A stretch of 9,594 bases of DNA from Oscillibacter sp. (GTDB lineage Bacteria > Bacillota > Clostridia > Oscillospirales > Oscillospiraceae). The number at the start of each line of letters is the position of its first letter. The stretch's first letter is position 1. This document shows positions 6,309 through 9,594 of this stretch, piece after piece. The position numbers were made by a program, and so were the translations under genes. Where the stretch lies: NCBI GenBank assembly GCA_022796315.1, contig JAAWIL010000066.1, positions 1-9,594 on the forward strand. Reading direction: 5' to 3'. Under the pieces are notes generated by a model that searched no databases, had not been told where the DNA came from, and saw nothing but the letters and a program-made list of their open reading frames with translations.

Positions 6309-6515
6309 ATGAGAAATCGAAACTGGGACCCCACGGCCCTGGCCGCCGCCGTGAACATCCTGGCCATCAGCATCGCCGGGCAGCTGGATGACAGCCAGCT
6401 GGATCTGGCCGCTGCGGTCTTCAACCAGCTGGGGGACACCCTGGCCACGATTGCCGTCCAGCGGGAGTTCAACCAGCTGCTGAACGGGCAGGGAAACAGG
6501 CCGGGAAGCAGCTAG
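6309..6515 (+). CDS. Small DUF6774-like protein
   Basis: Predicted 68-residue soluble protein with no membrane helix. Its core LDLAAAVFNQLGDTLATIAVQ (31-51) fits the conserved part of DUF6774, a small family common in Oscillospiraceae and Lachnospiraceae; I know of no demonstrated function. The N-terminal half (ALAAAVNILAISIAGQLDDSQ) is an amphipathic helix with the family's Asp-rich turn before the second helix. The ribosome site is modest (AGGTGA, four bases before the ATG at 6309). A possible -10 box, TATACT (6288-6293), lacks a good -35 box. It lies alone on the plus strand after a terminator and ends only 11 bp from the stop of the convergent CsaB-type gene. The family call is from memory. 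Confidence 0.72.
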   Translation: MRNRNWDPTALAAAVNILAISIAGQLDDSQLDLAAAVFNQLGDTLATIAVQREFNQLLNGQGNRPGSS

Positions 6516-6526
6516 AGAATGCTCCC

Positions 6527-8755
6527 TCACAGCCCCAGCAGCTTCCGGGCGGCGGCCAGATTGCCTCCCTCTATCTCCCGGAGCCGGGCCACCGCCGCGG
6601 CCTGGAGGGCCGGGTCTTTGGCCTCGGCCGCGGCCCGGTCGATCATCTCCCGGAGCCGTTCCTCCGTCAGCGCCTCCAGGTCCGTGAAGTTCTCCTGTCC
6701 GATGTAGCGCAGGAAGGCGGAGACCTTGGGGTCGTATACCACGCCCGCCAGGGGAATGCCCTGCCCGGCGGCGAAGATCAGCGCGTGGAGCCGCATGGAG
6801 ACCACCGCCTCCATCCGGGACAGGGCCCCGATGATGGTGCCCGCCCCGCCGGCGTCGTCCAGGAAGTAGTGGGGCATGTCCCCCAGGTCCTTGGCCGCCA
6901 GCCGCCCCGCCTCCGGGTCCTGGTGCTTCTCCACGGAGAAGAAGACCGGCGTCAGGCCGTAGGTCTCGTAGGCGTACCGGGCCGCCGCGCCGAAAAGGGG
7001 CGCCGCCTGGGCAAAGCCCTTCCAGGGCCGCAGGGCGAAGCAGAGGTACTGTCCCCTGGGCGGAATCCCCGCCCGCAGCAGCACGCTGTCGGTCTGGTCG
7101 TCCTCCGCCGGCTGGAGCGTCAGGGCCGGGTCCGCCGTCAGCAGGATCTCCGGTTCCGTGACCCCCATGGACCTGAGCTCCTCCAGGGAGTCCGGCTCCC
7201 GGAGGGTGATGGCGTCCACGGACTGGTTCAGCACCCTGGCGGAGAGGCGGCGGTGGTTTTCCCGGATCACCGGCCCGATGCCGCAGCCGTACATCTGCAC
7301 GGCGCAGCCGCACCGCTTGGCGGCGGCGATGTTGTGGAGATAGAACCACAAAGACCGCCGGGAGGTCACGTCCTGGATCAGGCTGCCGCCGCCGTTGATA
7401 TAGAGCTTGGCATGGCGCATGGCCCGCTTCCAGGCAAAGACGTTCATCCGGCTGACGGACCGGACCCGATAGCTCAGCCGGGTGGACAGGGGGTCCTTGC
7501 TCAGCACCGTCACCGGCATGTCCGGGTCGATGGACCGGAGCTCCTGGAGGATGGCCTCCAGGATGGCGTCGTCCCCGGCGTTGCCCCGGCCGTAGGCCCC
7601 GCAGATCACTGCCCCGTCCCGGTCCCGTTTCGGCCGGGCGTGGCGGCGGAGGATTTCTCCGTAAATATAGAGCTGGGTCTCCACGGTCTTTTCGATGGAG
7701 AACTGGGTGGAGGCCTTCTCGAAGAGCTTCTCCCCCATCTCCCGCCGGAGGGCGGCGTCGTTCCCCAGATCCGCCAGGCGCTTCCCCAGGGTCTGGAAAT
7801 CCTTGGGTTCCAGGAGATAGCCGTTGACCCCGTCGTCAATGAGGTAGGGGATGCCCCCCACGGCGGTGGAGATGGTGGCGAGATGGAACCGGGCCCCCTC
7901 GGTGAGGGCATAGGAAAAGGTCTCCGACAGGCTGGTGAGGACGTTGATATCCAGAGCGCTGTAAAACCGGTCCATGCCGCCGCTGATCCACCCGGCGAAG
8001 GTGACCTGCTGTTCCACCCCCAGCTCCCGGGCCAGATTCCCCAGTTTTTCCCGCTCCTCGCCGTCTCCGGCGATGACCAAACGCAATTTGTTGCAGGATT
8101 GATACGCCCCGGCAAAGCCCCGAATGAGGGTGGACATATCCTTCACCGGGTTCAGCCGGGCGGCGATGCCCACCACAACGGACGTCTCGTCCACCTGGGC
8201 CCCCAGGGACCGGAGGTAGGGGAGCCGGTCCCCCTGGTCCGGCGCGGGGGTGAAGTCGATGCCGTTGTAAATGGCGTAGAACCGGTCCGCCGGAAAGCCC
8301 CGGCGGATCAGCAGGTCCACCATGGCGTCGGACACGCCGATCCGGTAGTCCAGCCGCCGCAGGGCCCAGGTGTTGATGACCCCGAAGGTACACCGGGCCA
8401 GAGGACGGCCCATGTAGTCGATTTTATAGTCGCTGTGGACGGTAGTGGTCACCGGAAGGCCCGTGACCCCCCGGAGCAGGGCGCCGACCATGTTGGCCCG
8501 GGAGCCGTGGCAGTGGATGAGCTGGTAGCCCCCCTTCCGGATGAGCTCCGTCAGCTGGCGGCGCAGCCGGGGGATGTTGTTGCCGCCGCAGATGAGGGTA
8601 GGGATGCCCATGGCCCGGGCCTCCTGGGCGAAGGGCCCGTCCCGGAAGCACACCAGCTGGGCCGTGATGGTCCGGTTCAGATGCTGCAGCAGGCTCAGCA
8701 CGTGGGTCTTGGCCCCGCCGGAGTCGCCGCCGCTGATGAGATGAATTACCTTCAT
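6527..8755 (-). CDS. csaB: Fusion of GT4 glycosyltransferase and CsaB-type polysaccharide pyruvyl transferase
   Basis: A 742-residue two-enzyme protein. Residues 1 to about 370 are a GT-B fold, family 4 glycosyltransferase: Gly-rich start (HLISGGDSGGAKTHV), ARLNPVKD (199-206), AGDGEEREKL (229-238) and the E-x7-E motif E278/E286 in SETFSYALTEG. Residues 381 to about 735 are a pyruvyl transferase: CGAYGRGNAGDDAILEAI (385-402), NGGGSLIQD (454-462), YGCGIGPV (489-496), SMRLHALIFA (653-662). CsaB homologues ketal-link pyruvate to cell-wall polysaccharide so that SLH-domain proteins can bind; stand-alone CsaB is about 300-370 residues. The fusion suggests one protein both adds a sugar and pyruvylates the product. 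It has a weak AGGA site before the ATG and follows traX by 48 bp, a gap that contains a 6-bp hairpin (8786-8801). No SLH-domain gene is in the window. Confidence 0.9.
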   Translation of the reverse strand: MKVIHLISGGDSGGAKTHVLSLLQHLNRTITAQLVCFRDGPFAQEARAMGIPTLICGGNNIPRLRRQLTELIRKGGYQLIHCHGSRANMVGALLRGVTGLPVTTTVHSDYKIDYMGRPLARCTFGVINTWALRRLDYRIGVSDAMVDLLIRRGFPADRFYAIYNGIDFTPAPDQGDRLPYLRSLGAQVDETSVVVGIAARLNPVKDMSTLIRGFAGAYQSCNKLRLVIAGDGEEREKLGNLARELGVEQQVTFAGWISGGMDRFYSALDINVLTSLSETFSYALTEGARFHLATISTAVGGIPYLIDDGVNGYLLEPKDFQTLGKRLADLGNDAALRREMGEKLFEKASTQFSIEKTVETQLYIYGEILRRHARPKRDRDGAVICGAYGRGNAGDDAILEAILQELRSIDPDMPVTVLSKDPLSTRLSYRVRSVSRMNVFAWKRAMRHAKLYINGGGSLIQDVTSRRSLWFYLHNIAAAKRCGCAVQMYGCGIGPVIRENHRRLSARVLNQSVDAITLREPDSLEELRSMGVTEPEILLTADPALTLQPAEDDQTDSVLLRAGIPPRGQYLCFALRPWKGFAQAAPLFGAAARYAYETYGLTPVFFSVEKHQDPEAGRLAAKDLGDMPHYFLDDAGGAGTIIGALSRMEAVVSMRLHALIFAAGQGIPLAGVVYDPKVSAFLRYIGQENFTDLEALTEERLREMIDRAAAEAKDPALQAAAVARLREIEGGNLAAARKLLGL

Positions 8756-8803
8756 AGCAGATTTCCTGTTCCCTGTAGATTTCCGGAACCCTGACGGGTT
8801 CGC

Positions 8804-9445
8804 TCACACGTGTAACACCACGCGGATGATGCCGATCACAGCCAGATGGGCGGGATAGAAGCCGTAAAAGAACCACTTGGGGATGCGGATACCGGTCCGC
8901 GTGGGCAGATAGATGGGAAGGACCGAGAAGATCCCGAAGATGGTCCAGTTGACGGCGTGTCCCGCCGCCATGAGGGACTTGGGGTCCTCCGGATATCCGC
9001 TCCACAGGGCGGGGAGCCAGTAGAGCGCATAGAGAGCCGCGCCCAGGGCGGGGCGGTTCCGGCAGAGGTAGAAAATCAGCATCAGGATGATGCCGTTGCC
9101 GGAATAATCGAAGTTTACCAGGCTGGCCAGCAGGAGCATGGCGATGAACAGCCACCACTTTTTTGTGTGCAGGCCCCACATCGCCAGCAGGCTGACCAGG
9201 AGGGTAAAGAAGATGTTCATATTCATCCACTCTGTCCGCCAGTCCCAGGGGTGGGAAGCGAAGATGTAGAAGGGCTGGGAGATCAGGGCGAACGCCCCCA
9301 GACGGAGGAGATATTTCTTGATGTCATGGGTGTACAGCAGGCCCACCGTCAGGCAGTAGGCGAAGATGGGGAAGGCCAGCCGGCCGATCCAGCGAAAGAC
9401 CGGGTACTGGGGAAACAGGTTGCCGCCTACATGGTCGATGGTCAT
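8804..9445 (-). CDS. traX: TraX-family membrane protein, 5' end probably displaced or truncated
   Basis: A polytopic membrane protein of the TraX family, named for F-pilin N-acetylation but mostly chromosomal and uncharacterised in Firmicutes. From the ATG at 9445 it is 213 residues, starting MTIDHVGGNLFPQYPVFRWIGRLAFPIFAYCL, the family signature, with about seven further hydrophobic segments and a C-terminal KWFFYGFYPAHLAVIGIIR helix. This ATG has no ribosome site. The frame continues upstream as LDTDFLKLIAIIS, which matches the usual TraX N-terminus before MTIDH, so the true protein should begin earlier. Going upstream, however, only CTG codons (9484, 9496) occur before a stop at 9509-9511, inside a probable mobile-element end. 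The gene may be silenced, use a non-standard start or be a 5'-truncated remnant. It precedes csaB by 48 bp. Confidence 0.75.
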   Translation of the reverse strand: MTIDHVGGNLFPQYPVFRWIGRLAFPIFAYCLTVGLLYTHDIKKYLLRLGAFALISQPFYIFASHPWDWRTEWMNMNIFFTLLVSLLAMWGLHTKKWWLFIAMLLLASLVNFDYSGNGIILMLIFYLCRNRPALGAALYALYWLPALWSGYPEDPKSLMAAGHAVNWTIFGIFSVLPIYLPTRTGIRIPKWFFYGFYPAHLAVIGIIRVVLHV

Positions 9446-9500
9446 GGAGATAATGGCGATGAGCTTGAGAAAATCGGTGTCCAGGTTGGTTTTCAGCTGA

Positions 9501-9594
9501 GAGCCTGTTTAAAATCTCCCCGCGCATGTCTTGGCGGCGTATTATCCGCCCTGACTGCGTTAAAAATCCTTGCCATCCGTCAGGATGCCTGCGG
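9501..9594. mobile_element. Probable end of a mobile element or dispersed repeat, cut by the window
   Basis: From about 9501 the sequence changes from traX-like coding to a non-coding stretch beginning GAGCCTGTTTAAAATC. It has small hairpins GGCGG/CCGCC (9533-9550) and CATCC/GGATG (9574-9587). The first bases resemble the GAGCCTGTTT-type ends I associate with insertion sequences and MITEs, but I cannot name a family. The boundary is placed where TraX-like translation stops; the other end is outside the window. Confidence 0.35.

Noticed and set aside
6785..8794. Plus-strand open frame of about 670 codons opposite the GT4-CsaB gene
   Set aside because: Composition is that of an antisense shadow (Pro/Gly/His/Val repeats, no domain), while the minus strand carries two recognisable enzymes.
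8786..8801. Hairpin GAACCC/GGGTTC between traX and csaB as a terminator
   Set aside because: The stem is only 6 bp and no U-run follows on the transcribed strand; it is more likely incidental or a weak processing site.

Overview
The window looks chromosomal and comes from a GC-rich anaerobic Firmicute of the gut Oscillospiraceae type (Flavonifractor / Pseudoflavonifractor / Lawsonibacter-like). This rests on strong AGGAGG ribosome sites, GC-rich third codon positions, a small DUF6774-type protein, a CsaB-type fusion and the style of the intergenic repeats. No taxon can be fixed from sequence reading alone.

Positions 1-5021 form a leftward operon for uptake and phosphorolysis of a galactosyl disaccharide. 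In transcription order it has a lipoprotein sugar-binding protein, two ABC permeases, a 67-residue two-helix membrane protein (DUF6903-like) and a GH112 phosphorylase cut by the window edge. This order parallels the bifidobacterial gltABC-lnpA block for galacto-N-biose / lacto-N-biose (mucin cores and milk oligosaccharides). No ATPase is encoded here, so a shared MsmX-type ATPase is likely. An AraC-family regulator (about 5333-6184) is divergent from the operon. The region between them holds a promoter for each direction and 21-bp-spaced direct repeats that could be the regulator's half-sites.

The gap between the binding protein and the first permease carries a 189-bp element (3436-3624). It has imperfect terminal inverted repeats that start with TATAGT and is packed with six abutting hairpins, so it looks like a MITE. 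A separate very GC-rich hairpin follows (3400-3432). Together they may lower permease expression relative to the binding protein.

Downstream of the regulator are a strong intrinsic terminator (6205-6241) and a small DUF6774-like gene (6309-6515). It converges with a leftward pair: a 742-residue fusion of a GT4 glycosyltransferase and a CsaB-type polysaccharide pyruvyl transferase (6527-8755), and a TraX-family membrane protein (8804-9445). The traX reading frame continues upstream with family-like sequence but reaches a stop inside a probable mobile-element end (about 9501-9594) without a normal start codon. Its native 5' end therefore seems to have been displaced by an insertion.
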